Assembly (NCBI RefSeq): GCF_905147045.1
Contig: NC_065889.1
Span: 3,043,001-3,107,000, forward strand
Direction of reading: 5' to 3'
DNA: 64,000 nt
From: Nymphalis io
Lineage: Eukaryota > Arthropoda > Insecta > Lepidoptera > Nymphalidae
Shown here: in pieces, positions 12,028-24,732 of the stretch
Numbering within the stretch: the first letter of the stretch is position 1
How the letters are laid out: every line of letters begins with the position of its first letter
The notes under the pieces: generated by a model
The model's input: only the letters and a program-made list of their open reading frames with translations
The model's database searches: none
What the model was told of the DNA's origin: nothing
Program-made: the position numbers and the translations under genes

Positions 12028-12976
12028 TCTATATTACTGGGGGTTTTTTTATATTAATTTAATTTATTTACTTAATTTTTATGCTTTTCTATCCAAAAAT
12101 TCAGCGTGATACCCATGACATACGTCAAAACGTATAGTTCTAAACAAAAATACTTAATCTGTAAAATTGACACAGATTATGCTTAAATATTGCAACAACA
12201 ATTGAATGTAATTTATTAATATTTAAGTTGAATTGTAATTAATTGGTGAAGGCTTATATTTTTATTTAGAGTTAGTTACATAGTTTTGGATAAAATTATT
12301 TTTTTGGAATGCTTTTATTTGTATTTGCCGTAGATGAACTCTGTAAACGTAAAGTTAAAAGTACTTGCCGTCGCCTTCTATAATCCATATTCCGCGGTCC
12401 GTCTGTCAGACTCAGTATTCACTACTCAATTCAGTCGCATACTTACTTGTTGCTACTTGTTGCCATAGAAACGTTTTTACATTTAGGTTTGTATATAATT
12501 TAGTTTATATATTCATAATAATATTGTTTCATATTACAACTTTTGTGTATCTTTAAGATACAAGTAGTATGTAGTAAATATAAGTAACTGCGCGTTCGAT
12601 CAATACACAATTACACAGTGCCATATACATATCTTTGTTAAGTATTCATTTAACAACTAAAGGTATACATTATATTTTTAAACATTGTTTTTATATCTAG
12701 TTGAGATTATATTCATGTTTGTATATAACATATTTAAAATAATACGTAAATTATAATTCTTTTAGGGAAATAATCTTTTGTATATCGTTGATTTTTTACA
12801 AATGATGTTCCATAATATATTTCATAAATAGTTATATTGGATGTATTTTTATTTTACGAATGAAAGATTATTCTTTCCATTATTAATTTAATGTTTGAAC
12901 TTTAAACACATTATCTAAGTTTTATTAGTGACATGAGTAATTTCATTGTTATACACACATAAATAAGAACAAAATT
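12028..12976. other. Spacer between Sin1 start and Smyd4 end
   Basis: This should hold the Sin1 promoter and the Smyd4 3' untranslated region. TTTATT at 12921-12926 is an AATAAA on the minus strand, 51 nt past the Smyd4 stop. No gene is seen; a 63-codon plus-strand frame at 12365 looks random. Confidence 0.5.
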
Positions 12977-15900
12977 TTAAACAATACTATAATTGCCTAA
13001 AGCTAACATACAGCGTCTCAGGTCTTGAACACAGTCATAATAAGACTGATAGGGTGGAGATAAGGTAGCATCGTATAGCTTTAACATCTCAATGAATTTC
13101 TTCATGGCTTCTCCATATTTTCCTTCTGCCATAGCTGCACGGCCAAGTTTGTACATGATCTCTGTGTCCTGGACACAAAGAAAAAAACATCCAGTTAAAT
13201 TTAGCTTTCCTTCTATGTTTTCATATAAATATACATACATATATTATGTATTGCAATATTAATGTTGATTGATTTTTAACTTGACTAATTTTTTGAACTT
13301 GTCTTTTTTGCTTAAATTTTGATTAATTTTTTCAGTTTTTGGTACAAAACGCGCAACTAAACCATATCAAAAATGGCTGATGAAGAGGAAGGTTTGAATA
13401 TTTGATTTTTTACTTTAAATACTACTGTAAAATAAAAAAAATGCATTATTTTATTTTATTTTACACAATGAATCTATAAATACTATTAAAATTCGTAGTT
13501 GTAGATGAGGAGCCAGAAGTAGCGCAAGTTGGAAGTGGCGAAAGTGAAGCAGGACTTAGCCCAGTGGAAGCAGAAAAACCTCTTGCCCCACCCAAATATG
13601 AAGTTCGACCACGTCTGGGCCATAAGTATGTATTCTCTGTTTATACATTATATAATGTTAGGCTATAAAAAAAGGCTCTTAAACACAATTCTGTTGTCTA
13701 TTTTCTCCCTTTTGATGTATATAATTATAAATGAGGTAAGCTGTGGCCCCAATTTACTTAAAAAATGTTTTAATTTGAGTATGTTCTTTTATAATAATAT
13801 TATGAGTCTTATTTCTAATGCTGCCTCAGATATTTGTGCTGCATTAAATTAAATCAAAAATGTTGACAATTTAAGTTTCATTAGAAAAAGTACAAGAAGA
13901 AAGTATTTAGTAGTCTATTGTCATTGCCCACTTAAGGCTATGTTGTAAATTATATATTGTTGATGATAATATAACTAATATGCAATTAAAATGATTATAG
14001 ATTTCAAGCTCGGAATGTGAAGGCCATTATATTATCAACAATGAAAGAGCAATTGACGGATCGCCAGTATCGTGCAGATCAAGCACCACGTTGGGCTAAA
14101 ATTATTTCGAACGCAGTACGGCAAAGAGTTCAAGACCTTGATATGAAGAGGTAACTATAAAAGCTCTGTCAATTATTTCTTAGTAGTTTGAAAACAACTC
14201 TTTGGCTAATCTACAAATATTAACCAAAAAATGATGTTTTTTAGTACAGAGTATGAGATGAATTTTAAAAACGGGTCTTGCCCAGTCTTGATCCCGCAAT
14301 CAGTCAAGAATTACGTGTTCTCGCCACCGGGTCATTTTTTTATTTATATTATCATAAAAAATTAATAAAAATGCTTTACTCAATGAATAACAAGTAGTTT
14401 GTCTGTGTGTTAAGTGCAGGGTGCACGTGTAAAAAAGTAGCCTTTGTCCTTCCTGGCGTTCAAGCTTACTTCCTTCCAAATTTTATCAAAATCGGTTCAG
14501 TGGCTTAGCCGTGGAAGGGACAAATGGATAGATGGTTACTTTAGCATTTATAATGTCTAAATTTTTTTTAAATTGGAGGAGGAATGATATTGATTGACCT
14601 GAATATGTAAATCTGCAAAGGTGTTTATACTCTATGTAGGTCAGGTTTTATTTAAGTCTTTATAAATGTTTTGCATTAAGTAAAAGTGTAGAGCAAGTGT
14701 GAAGCAGGTAAATATAATTTATAAAAAGGTATCAGTGGTCTTGATCACACGATTTTGTTTTTTCAATGTTGAAAGTTAATTATTGATGATTTGAATTGAT
14801 AATATTAATTACAATAAATTTAATATAAACATATAGGATAGTACGTCCCGCATATGTACCTATTTGTTCACACATCGTTACGTTGAAACTGCAGTGGTTG
14901 TCGCGTCGCTTAAAGGTTTTTCTCCTAGTATCATCATCAACTTACAATTATATATGGTGTTTCAGTCACTCAGACTCAAGTCGATGTTTACTTAGTATGA
15001 TATGATGTTGAAACAATAGGTCCTGCCGACCGAGTTCTGCCTCGGCCTTTCTCAATGGTGACTAGCCAACTATGTAATGGACTGTTAATATCTCAATACA
15101 GAGCTTCCTACTTCTTTCCCCGTTAGGAGGTTCGGATATTATTCCATGAATTGCTCCAATGCGGATGGATGGATACACATTTGGCAGATTATCATTTGAC
15201 CCATGCAAGTTTCCTTACAGTCGAGCACGAGATGAAGTGTGAATTCATGTGATTATTGAATTGCGCTTGAATTATTAAATTGAATGGCGCTTGCCCAGGA
15301 TTGAACTTGCAATGTTCGGTTAAGATCGACGTATTCTAATCAATGGGCCATCTCGGCTCAACAAGCCTACTGCACAAGTGTTTGCGTAAATATAATTGCA
15401 TTCTGATATTACGATGGGACTACCATATTTACCAGAAAGAGTATACATGGGTGCAGGAAGTGTAAACACTGCCCAATTCCATACTCCGGATACCGTGCTA
15501 CTATGGAGAAGTCAGAAAAACTCAATAAAAGACTCACGTTGAATCCAGGACGTCTGAGGCTTCATAAGCTAGTCGTTAGATCAGTGTTCACCACACAGTT
15601 TGGATCGTAGTCCACTTGCTAACTTTTTCGATTTTGTGAAGTTCAAACTTCAAATGTAAATTATCTACTAATTTTATAAAATGCGAAAGTAAGTAACAAA
15701 ACGTATGACGGTATAATAGTACAACCGTCGGACCGTTGCCCCCTTTACATGGGCTGTTTCTCACCGGCAAGTTATCTTGCTGTGTCTTTAAATTTTGGCC
15801 CGAAGAACCAGGGTCTCAATGACCCAGTGGCTGTTAAATAAATATTTATCAATGACCACAAATTAGTGTGCTTATGCCACTAGATGTCGCAACAATGTGT

Positions 15901-18900
15901 AATATTTTCATTCATATATTTTCAGATACAAGATCCTCGTTCAGACAACTTTACTGGAGATGAAGGGCGCTGGTTTTAAGTGCGGACAAAGATGCATCTG
16001 GGATCCGGAAACTGATTATTACGCGGATGAATTGTTTCGCAACGATACTATCTTCTGCCACACAATCGTGTATGGCGTTTATATGTATTGATGTGTGTAT
16101 ATTACAAGATATAATTATTATAATAAAACGTAAATGAAGTATTAATAAGTAATTAGTCCTTTTTAAACCGACTACGGCGCAGCGAAGGAGGATAATGCAT
16201 TGTGTGTGTGCGTGTGTTTCTTTCTATGTGTCAGGCTGTGTACCTGATGTATGGGCTGGTTGGGTTGATTGGGCTATAGCTCAAGCTGGTAGGGTTTTGA
16301 ATGCGTTAAATATATATTTTTTTTAACGAAAAGTGTTTCTGTATTTAAATAAATTGAAACCCCATGTATTTTTCTTAGAATAAAAGGCAATGTAATTATT
16401 ATAAATATATTTGCAAGCTTTTTTTATTATAATTTCTAATTGTATATATTATTATTAGATGGCTAAATGGCCTGTTTTTAAAGTCGAGTGTGGCTTGGAA
16501 TGTGCAAATGTGCAAGTCTTGAGTGTTGGCCGGTGATAAATTTTGTCGACTTGCAAAATACAATGATTTAGCCCGTAGTCGGTTATTCGTTATCTGTTTC
16601 ATATTTAGTTTTCGATTTTTTTTTTAATATTAGGTATTAAAATATGGTTTTTGTATTCTAGTCTTAATATTTTATTTCGTATCTACAACAGATACTTTAT
16701 ATAGTAATGAACCAATCAATACTTTACATTATTTTCTTTTAATTTGTAAAATAAATGTGTTGTATGATATACATTGCTATTTTATTTTTGAAGGAGTATA
16801 TTTCTTAGTGTATTGAAAATACCTACCGAGTAAAAACACCGAAAAAAAACAGGTATTAAGTTATCTTTCGATGCCGCTTTACTATTAAAATATAAAGAAA
16901 AATTAATCAGACTATATTATTCTAACTTATGTTATAAATGCGAAAGCGAGTTTATTGATTTGATACGCTTTCGCGACTTTACTATTCAACATATCATTGT
17001 AAAACTTTGCAATCACGTTGTTAGGGGTACAGAATTCTATAATCTATTTCTTGCCTCCCTCCCTGACATGCGGACGAAAACCTATAAGGAACTCGGTATT
17101 ACCTCACTTTGACTGCCAAAAAGTAATTTAGCTGTATGAATACGACTCGGTTTTTAGTCGTAGCTGTGACATGACAAATGACATAACGCGATCCTGTCCT
17201 AGAGAGTATTATGTATGTATATGCGTCAAATATTTTGCGACATCGGTATTAAGACGATTGAGTTTAATCGTAACGAATACCAGCTTGGCAGTGATAACGT
17301 TAAAATTAAACAACATATTTGTTTTATAATCCACAATAATTTTCATAAAACAAATTTAAATCCAGTACATGTTCCACTACAGGGTATACATGCTGACCTC
17401 CTCTATACATATGAGATGTATACATATACATACAGAGATGTATAAAAATTTCAAAACATGTATGTAGGTTTCTTCACGATGTTAAGAATAAAAAAAAAAA
17501 AACACGAAACTCATCGGTGCCGATTTTGAGTCCCGTATCTTTGATTACGATCTACGTTTTCAATTCACGCGGTTATATTAGCTCGTTTAACCTTATTTGA
17601 TTTTTTAGTTATCCATAAAAATAAAAAAGTTACCAGACCTGTTTGTAAAATATGTTTTGAAAATAAAGTACTTAACGGTTATGCCGTAGCACACAGAGCT
17701 TAAAGCGAATAATACTAAAGACAATTAGAAGTAAATAATTAACAAAGTAAGTAAATGAATTGTAAAATTTTAATTAAAAGGAAATTTAGTACTTAGATTT
17801 ATCACTTATTGTCATATCGATTTGCAACTTGACGATTGTAAGTAACAAATTTTATTTATTATACGTATTACCTATGTATCGAAATACATATGTATCTATA
17901 ATTCTCTGTCAAAAATAAAGCTTATATTCGTTTAATAAAATACAAACACCCCTATTTTGATTATAAGACTTAATTTAATTTGCGGAAGATGTATACATCA
18001 TAAACGTGTGACTTAAAATTTATTATTTAATTTAAACGTGCTTGCTAAATATATATCAATTTAAAGTCCATGCTTCAGACATATCGGTAATACGTGTCAA
18101 TATTTGTACTCCAATTTTCAATGGTTTCGTAATTTGGTTTTCACATGCGGATATTATTACACAGCGTACCTATTACATACGATATATATAAATGTTAATG
18201 TATTAAACTGTTGTATTATGAAAATTTTCCTATTGTATTTTGTTCAGCAATAAAACCGTAGGTGAAGGTATATATTATTATGACAGACTGCCTCGTTGGT
18301 CTAGTGACTTGATATAAGGCCGCAGACCCGGAGGTCCTGGGTTCAATTCCCAGGTCGAGCCATTAAAAAGTTATTGGGTTTTTCTGTCAGAAAAATTCTC
18401 AGTAGTCTGGAAGTTAGAAGTGTGAACACTCCCGTGCCTCGGAAAGCACGTAAAGCCGTTGGTCCTGCGCCCGAACTCTTTCCGGTCGTGTCGGATTGCC
18501 GTCCCTTCGGATTATGAGAGTTAAGGAATAGAGAGTGCACCTGTGTTTGCGCACGCACTTGTGCACTATAATATCTCCTGCGTAGTTGGCTAATCTCTCT
18601 TGAGATTGGCCGCCGTGGCCGAAATCGGTCTGGAGGACATTATTATATATATTTATGACAATCAATCTAACCGAGTTGTTATGGTCTAGTTTATTTGTAT
18701 TTTGGATAATTTATATTTGTAATGTGATTGTGTGTGTATGTAAACTGTATTATTTTATTTTTTTATAATAGTTTCTTAGGAATGGTTCTGTTAGGAAATA
18801 AATATCATAAACTTACTTGTAACGATTTCAATCCTCTCAGAATGTTGGTATATTGTTGACACAGACCACATTGAACCATAAATTCTTTACAATCATACGG

Positions 18901-21198
18901 CACTGGTACAACATTGGGGCAAGGGCGATCAGAGTCGCATCTGAAATAGATTTTAAATATAAAATATATATTTTTTTGTTTTGCTTAAAAATCTGAACCC
19001 TACTTACTACAACTTTTAATAGTTTTTAATACCTAGACATATTTCATTAAATTAGAATTAAAAAACTTACTTAAAACGCATATAGTTTTCGGTCATCTCA
19101 GCGTACGTTGGCCAATTTTGTTCACAAGGAGTACAAGTACAGTCGAACCAATACTGATCTTTAAGATCAGCTTGACGTTTCTGTTTTGAAACTGTTGTAA
19201 ATATGGGTCCATAGTTTTCAGCGACTTCTTGGCCTTTCTTTATATTTTTTACAGCTCGTACAACGACGTACGGACCGCAAAAATATCTGCAACGAAAGTA
19301 CTTGGAATGAGAATTTATAGGAATATTTTTATTTAGTGGTTGATTTTGTTATACTTTTACCTTACAACTCCTGGGTCACATGAGTGGTTAAAAAGTGCGA
19401 GAGTTGAAAAGACTGCACCTGCTAAAAATATAGATTTTCCATCGTGTTTTATGATGTATTGCCCCGCTTTTGGCTTGGGGCAATGCAGCTCAAATACCTC
19501 GTGCGCATTGAACTGAAGTATTTGAAGATTCTTCAAAATAAGGCTACCAAATAAAGCGATATCGTCGCTGTAAGCTTCTCCGATTTTCATTGTCTTCATT
19601 TCGTCAAGTCCTATTTCTCTTTCCCTATGTTTACCTTCGAAATAGCCACTTAATTCTAAAAGTTTGAGTAAAAATAATGTCATTTGACTCCTGTGCAAAA
19701 AATCTTGCTTTGTTCTTTTGTCTTCGTGTGCAACTAAATGGAATATATTTTTGTAATCGTCAGTTTTATATATCCCTGATGGTTTACTCTCCAAATCGTT
19801 GTATATTTGCGTAAAATATTCTTTCGGTTTTTGGGTGATCATTCTTACAGCAATATGGCAAGTTATAGAACAACCTGATTTCCATAGGAGCGGTAGAATA
19901 TGGCACTCGTATCCGTGATAAGATTGGAATGCAGTTTTTAAGCATTTATCACTGCAAAATATTACATTCGGACATTTCGGACACGGTACGGGAATTGGAC
20001 ATCTGAAAGTATGGAATTGCGGTTTTATAAGATGAACAATAATATGAAATGAAATAACTGTGAAAGTGAACCGACTTTATGAAACAATTATGACAGTGTG
20101 TTTTGCAATATTCGCCTAATAAAACGCCACTATGAGGTTTTTCAATAAGTAAAACCTCGCCAGCCTGTATGTCTTTAGCCGCTGTAGCAAACCTGCCCTT
20201 TTCATTGTCATAATCAATTTGAATAGCGTCGGAAGCAGCCGGGTATTGGGAGTTTTGCTTCCCAGGCAACTTGGGTTTCGGTGGAGTTTTCTTTAATGGT
20301 TCGGGGTCCTTTGGATTTCCAGCTAGTACTAGTCCTTTATTTAAAACTTCCAACATGAGTTTTGCATCTGTTCTCAATTTTTGTTTTTTTTCCTTGTTTA
20401 AATTGTTAGCTTCATCCAAGGCAATGATTGTGTCTCTGTAATTTATAATTAAATTTAGAACCGTATATTTTGATAAAGCCATTCGATTTATATTATTATA
20501 GAGTCATGAACTTACTGAAAAGCTTTAACTGCCTCTTGGTTCCTTTTTAAAACGAGTAGGCATCGGGCTCTCCTCTCATAAACTTTATACCTTAAGTGCC
20601 GAGGATAACCCAATGATAGACAACGTTGTATATCTGAAAGAGCATCTTCAAATTGTTCCAAATGATTTAAAGCTGCTGAACGATTCGCATAGACAATTGA
20701 CATCTCTTCACCTGCGAATGAACAATAATTTAATAATTTTTTTAATTAAAGCATTTTTATTGCTCTTTTTCTTCACCAAAAAAAGTAACCTATTTCTTGT
20801 CATTTATTGCACTATATTTTATATTTGGTTTCCAAATGTTATTTGATATGTTTGTTTTTTTTTAACTACTTACTCTCTTTTTGTGGCATAAATAATAAAC
20901 TTTGACTGTACAATTGTAACGATTTGATCCAATCGCCTTTTTGGACGGCTTTGTTCCCTTCATTTTTGAGAGCTCGAGATTTTTCTAATTCCTTTTTAAC
21001 TGGAAAATCACCGCCGACTTCCACGTCACGTACATCAGTTGAGAGATCGTAATTTTTAATTATTGGTAGAGAGCTCAGGTACAAAACCCGTTTTGAATTC
21101 GATTCTAAATTTGCGAAATTATTTCTTGTCACGTCGTCTATTGCGTTGTTTATATTATCATGAAACTTCTTGAAGAATCCCTCAATATTTTGCGCCAT
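12977..21198 (-). CDS. Smyd4: SMYD4-type TPR-SET-MYND lysine methyltransferase family protein
   Basis: The minus-strand exons are 21198-20874, 20711-20516, 20435-20076, 20002-19361, 19286-19071, 18940-18817 and 13168-12977; they sum to 2055 nt (684 aa) with all phases closing. Exons 1-3 encode TPR helices (about residues 70-205, e.g. 'NEGNKAVQKGDW', 'YANRSAALNHLEQFEDAL'). The split SET domain starts near 'NEKGRFATAAKDIQAGEVL' (about 245). It is interrupted by a MYND zinc finger at about 280-325 with regularly spaced Cys pairs ('CHNC', 'CPKC', 'FCSDKC', then 'YHGYEC'). SET resumes with the cofactor-binding 'FNHSCDP' (about 498-505) and 'GQEVAENYGP'. A Cys cluster (CTCTPC) follows, then a C-terminal TPR. 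The family methylates lysines or acts as a chaperone-linked regulator. Human SMYD4 is longer (804 aa). Intron 6 (13169-18816) hosts the Tctex gene on the other strand. Joining the last exon is inferred from phase, a clean acceptor and TPR content. Confidence 0.92.
13373..16091 (+). CDS. Tctex-type dynein light chain (DYNLT2B/TCTEX1D2-like)
   Basis: The exons are 13373-13391, 13505-13625, 14001-14150 and 15926-16091, giving 456 nt and 151 aa with matching phases. The first 30 residues are acidic and low-complexity. The Tctex1 fold spans about 38-151, with the family pattern Y-x-x-RP at its start ('YEVRPRLGHKF'), then 'RYKILVQTTLLEMKGAGF', 'RCIWDPETDYYADELFRND' and a C-terminal beta strand ending 'YGVYMY'. 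This matches human TCTEX1D2/DYNLT2B in motif order and length, a light chain of cytoplasmic dynein-2 in intraflagellar transport. An LC2/Tctex2 axonemal role cannot be excluded. The gene lies wholly inside Smyd4 intron 6 on the opposite strand, with its ATG 205 bp from the Smyd4 terminal exon. AATAAA is at 16122-16127. Confidence 0.93.
14270..14340 (-). repeat. Metulj-like SINE head remnant
   Basis: The plus-strand series 'ggtcttgcccagtcttgat', 'cccgcaatcagtcaaga' and 'cgtgttctcgccaccgggtc' is the reversed tRNA-related head of the SINE. It lies in intron 3 of the Tctex gene. Confidence 0.6.
14395..14560 (+). repeat. LINE tail fragment, probably RTE-type
   Basis: It contains 'atcaaaatcggttcagtggc' followed by 'ttagccgtggaag' and 'ttactttagcatttataat'. 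As I recall it, this phrase recurs in lepidopteran RTE-like LINE ends. The assignment is from memory only. Confidence 0.5.
15076..15362 (-). repeat. Degenerate Metulj-like SINE, near full length
   Basis: Starting from 'aatggactgttaatatctc' the blocks run in reversed order: 'attgctccaatgcggatgg', 'tacacatttggcagatt', 'gagcacgagatgaagtgtga' and finally 'caatgggccatctcggct'. It is strongly diverged and lies in intron 3 of the Tctex gene. Confidence 0.75.
15368..15590 (-). repeat. Degenerate SINE family A copy
   Basis: The plus strand follows the reverse complement of the 9497-9870 SINE: 'gcacaagtgtttgcgtaaat', 'tgcaggaagtgtaaacactg', 'cagaaaaactcaataa' and 'ccaggacgtctgaggc'. It abuts the Metulj-like copy on its left. 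Confidence 0.65.
16166..16584. mobile_element. Possible non-autonomous DNA element with 12-bp inverted ends
   Basis: Left end 'aaccgactacgg' (16166-16177) and right end 'ccgtagtcggtt' (16573-16584) are exact reverse complements about 420 bp apart, with no coding capacity between. A target-site duplication is not evident, so this is only a candidate MITE. Confidence 0.4.
16589..18285. other. Smyd4 intron 6, AT-rich part
   Basis: Intronic sequence with no recognisable gene or repeat. A 76-codon plus-strand frame at 17215 lacks any support. Confidence 0.5.
18286..18645 (+). repeat. SINE family A, well preserved
   Basis: It starts 'gactgcctcgttggtctagt', with box A-like and box B-like ('gggttcaattccc') stretches about 45 bp apart, and ends in the 'gattggccgccgtggcc' block followed by AT-rich tail. 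It lies in Smyd4 intron 6, antisense to that gene. Confidence 0.85.
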
Positions 21199-24090
21199 GG
21201 TTCGGTATTAAGGCTTGGAATTTTGTTTTTCTTTCAATATTATTTAAAATCTCTTTAGGTGAATTTTTAAATCTTAATAATCATTTAATTTTAAGGTTAA
21301 TCACTGTAGTTTTAAGAAAGCCGGCTCAACGTGTCGACGACTGTTCCGTATTTCTATTTTTATATTTGGAGCACTCGCCTGTTGATCGCTTCAGAACGAA
21401 GTTCGGATCATTTCACGTTTACATCTTTAATTAAAATTACACAATTCTATTTGTTGTTACGTATGCTAGCGACTAACATTTTCTGTTACCGTTATTACCT
21501 ACATGAAGTGTACATTAAAGTTGTCGATTGAAGTAAGGAACGTAGTAGAATATTACAATTTTATGGGCAGATTTAGTAATTTTGTTGTCAGTTTAAAAAA
21601 GACGTAATTATTACTTGTTTCTTTTATTATTATAACCGAGAAACATTGGAATTACGTCAATCGGTGGAAAAATTACGTGTTATAAACTCATCTCAGTTGT
21701 TCTCGAAAATATGAATATTATATACTTAACTGTAATGGTGTGTTTTTATATGACTGTATTAACATAAAGTGCCTTCAAATTGCGGTTCTATAATTATAAA
21801 GATAATGATTTCGGAGTATCATAAAAGTGCTGAGAGTAGTACAACCTTCTTTTTTGCATTTAATTTTTGTCTGTCTTTGCGAACATAACACCGAAATAGT
21901 TGGATTTTTATTGCACATAAAGTGAAAGATATTCCTATTTTATTTTTAGACGGCTTACAAAAGTGTAAGTTATATATGAATTATGTACAAGTATCTTGAA
22001 ATTTAAACTTAAACAGAAGTGGAAAGTATTTCAATTGTTTAATTATAATGACAACTTAAAAAAAAAACAATTAAATAGCTGATAATAAACATCTAAATCA
22101 ACAATAAATTTTTGAATAAGTGTTACATTGCCTATAGAGCCTTACGATTAACGGTCTAAAGTTTCAAAGTGCTTTATAACATTGTATTAGCGCTCTTTCG
22201 TGGTATAAAAAAAGAAGTTTGCTTAGAATTTTTACAGCAAGTCCATAATACTTAGTTTCTTATAAATTAACCAGTTCGTAACAATATATAGCATAACTAT
22301 AAAAAATTACACCTTGAAGTAATAAAGCGTAATCTCAGTTAGTGCAGTATTATTATCGTGCGGGACGAGCTCCTCGAATACGAAGAATTTCGTGAAGGTC
22401 ACATCCATCCATCCATGAATCCTGCGGATCATCGAATGAAGCTATAGGTACACCATTACACTAGGGTTTAAGGGATTTCTTTCAATCAAGAACAACTATT
22501 TTTTATTGCATTAGCGATGAGTTTTTTGTTTCAATAAAAAATACACATATATTTGTACTCTATCAACTCATGATTGTAGCCATGTTTTATAAATTTAAGC
22601 ACATTACCAAAATGTGCAATCTCTTGCTGAAAATCAAGCAGAGACTTGGGCCTGTGCCTGTCTGTATTTATTTTAATTATTAATATATTTATTATTTGTC
22701 GCATGGTAATCTAAGAGGAAATAGAGAGAAAACCTGTGTCTTCACATACACTTTTATATTCGTTCCCATCTTCTCAATGTGTAATGCGTACATAGGCGGA
22801 CAGATAATAAAAAATAATAAGTACAGTCGTTTAATTTTATTATTTATATTAGAATAAATCGGTAGTTAATAAGATCGCCTTTCGCATTGCATTTTTTTAT
22901 TTCTATTATAATTCAATTTGTTTAACGGTGTGTACAATAAAGAGTATAAATAAATAAAAAGAGAAAAGGGGCGATTAGACTATAAATATAAAATTTATAA
23001 CTGTTTCAGTTATAAATTTTAATTATGAATTCTCAAAGGAATTCCACGTGTAGCTCAAAATTATCGTTACCCGAAAAAATGTTAAGTAGCCGTCGCGCAA
23101 AAAATAATGGTACGCACCATCTTGTTTAGGTAGTTGACCGCCCCTGGACTCCGGCTCGCTGCATTCTTATACGAACAATCAATTTTTTGGTACGACCTTT
23201 CTAGAATTTTCTGAGAGCGTTGACTCATATCAACAATGGTCTGTTTTTTCGTTGCGGAAAAGCCCAAACACAAATGTATATTATACTTGTTTACAATTCA
23301 ACAATTAAAGGTGTATTATCTAAGAATCATACAAAAAGTGGAGTTGGAATATACAATTAAAATATTGTATTTGTATATGTTCAGAATAACACTACTATGT
23401 TTTTGATTAATTAATCATTTGTATGGAACTCTAATTTTTTCATGAAAAATCTTCGAAATGTTACCATCAATTTTATTACGTAGCTGCCAATAAGTGTATG
23501 TCTTTTAGTAATATTGTGTAAATGGTCTTCGTAATGAACATTAACTTAAGAGTTAAGTTTTTGACAGCAACATACATAGCTAATATTTAATGCCAGCACG
23601 GTTTTACCCGCATTAGACGTTATTGCACCGTGGGTCACAGCGTGATGTTATATACCTATAACCTTTTTCAATAAATGGGCTAAAAAAATCAAACTAGTTG
23701 ATAGTTTAGATAAACAAACCAACTCTTCAGCTTTATATTGTAGTATAGATTGATAGATAAATAGATCAATTATAATAAATGTATATAGAGCGATATACAT
23801 GGGTAAACGTTTTGTTGATATGTAAACACGTCTTTAGAGATGCTTGCTGTTCATACGTTTTATACCCAGCCTTAAGTTCGTTGAACTTTCGAGTGGTCTC
23901 AATCAGACGGCTAAATATTTATTTTATTTTAGTATCGATACCTTGCCCCAGATGAATCTATTGACTTAGCAAGTTGGAAACATAGTGTCCGAATATACAA
24001 GTCGGTTTCTATGGTCATACTTATACTGGTTTATTATCTATTCTACCAAAATTGTCATTCTTATGGATACACGACAAGGGGTGTGACTTC
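21199..24090. other. AT-rich intergenic region upstream of Smyd4
   Basis: The Smyd4 promoter should lie just right of 21198. The rest shows no supported gene. A short stretch at about 22715-22755 faintly resembles the SINE family A body ('ggaaatagagag...cctgtgt'). Confidence 0.5.
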
Positions 24091-24094
24091 ACGA

Positions 24095-24360
24095 TAATGT
24101 CGTGCTTCAATCGTCCATGTATATCAAATATTTGGGACTCACCCTGAACATTGAGGGTCTAATTTCCCATATGGCTGTAGAACTAAATCACTCTTCTCCC
24201 TTAGACGAGTTCCGTTCAACTCTAGTGGCACACGGCACGTGAAGAGCAGCTTATTTGTATGTGAATACAATTTACGGCTTAACTGGTCCGTATGGAGAAT
24301 GACCCATTGCAGAGATTTAGTGGGTAAAAACCCTACACGCCATAAAGCCCGGTACCGAAA
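24095..24360 (+). pseudogene. R1-clade LINE reverse transcriptase relic
   Basis: At about 24120-24190 one frame reads 'YIKYLGLTLNIEGLISHMA', matching the K-Y-L-G-L-x-L-D block that follows the reverse transcriptase in R1/jockey-type LINEs (compare 'MKYLGLILDGRWSF' at 60520). Downstream frames are broken. This is an old fragment without the catalytic part. Confidence 0.6.
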
Positions 24361-24400
24361 ATTAGAAAATTGATCTTATAAGTTTATTTTTACTTCTCGT

Positions 24401-24732
24401 GTTTAGACAGTAAAAAGCCGAGATGGCCCTGTGGTAAGAACGCGTGAATCTTAACCGATGATCATGGGTTCAAACCCGGGCAAGCACCACTGAATTTTCA
24501 TGTGCTTAATTTGTGATTATAATTCATCTCGTGCTTTACGGTGAAGGAAAACATCGTGAGGAAACCTGCATGTGCCTAATTTCACTGAAATTCTGCCATA
24601 TGTGAATTCTACCAACCCGCATTGGAGCAGCGTGGTGGAATAAGCTCCAAACCTTCTCCTCAAAAAGAGGAGAGGAGGCCTTTAGCCCAGCAGTGGGACA
24701 TTCACAGGCTGTTACGGAAGTTTAGACAGTAA
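24401..24732 (+). repeat. Full-length Metulj-like SINE with 13-bp target-site duplication
   Basis: The element (24414-24719) starts with a tRNA-like head: 'gccgagatggccctgtgg' (box A region) and 'gggttcaaacccg' (box B). It continues through 'attttcatgtgcttaattt' and 'gaaaacatcgtgaggaaacc' and ends 'cccagcagtgggacatt'. The exact direct repeat 'gtttagacagtaa' lies on both sides (24401-24413 and 24720-24732), proving a retrotransposed insertion. It is the best reference copy in the window. Confidence 0.95.

Noticed and set aside
13529..13852. 107-codon plus-strand frame
   Set aside because: Out-of-frame reading of Tctex exon 2 running into its intron.
19949..20482. 177-codon frame as an independent start
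   Set aside because: It begins in an intron of Smyd4 and overlaps two real exons; splice sites and phases give a better model.
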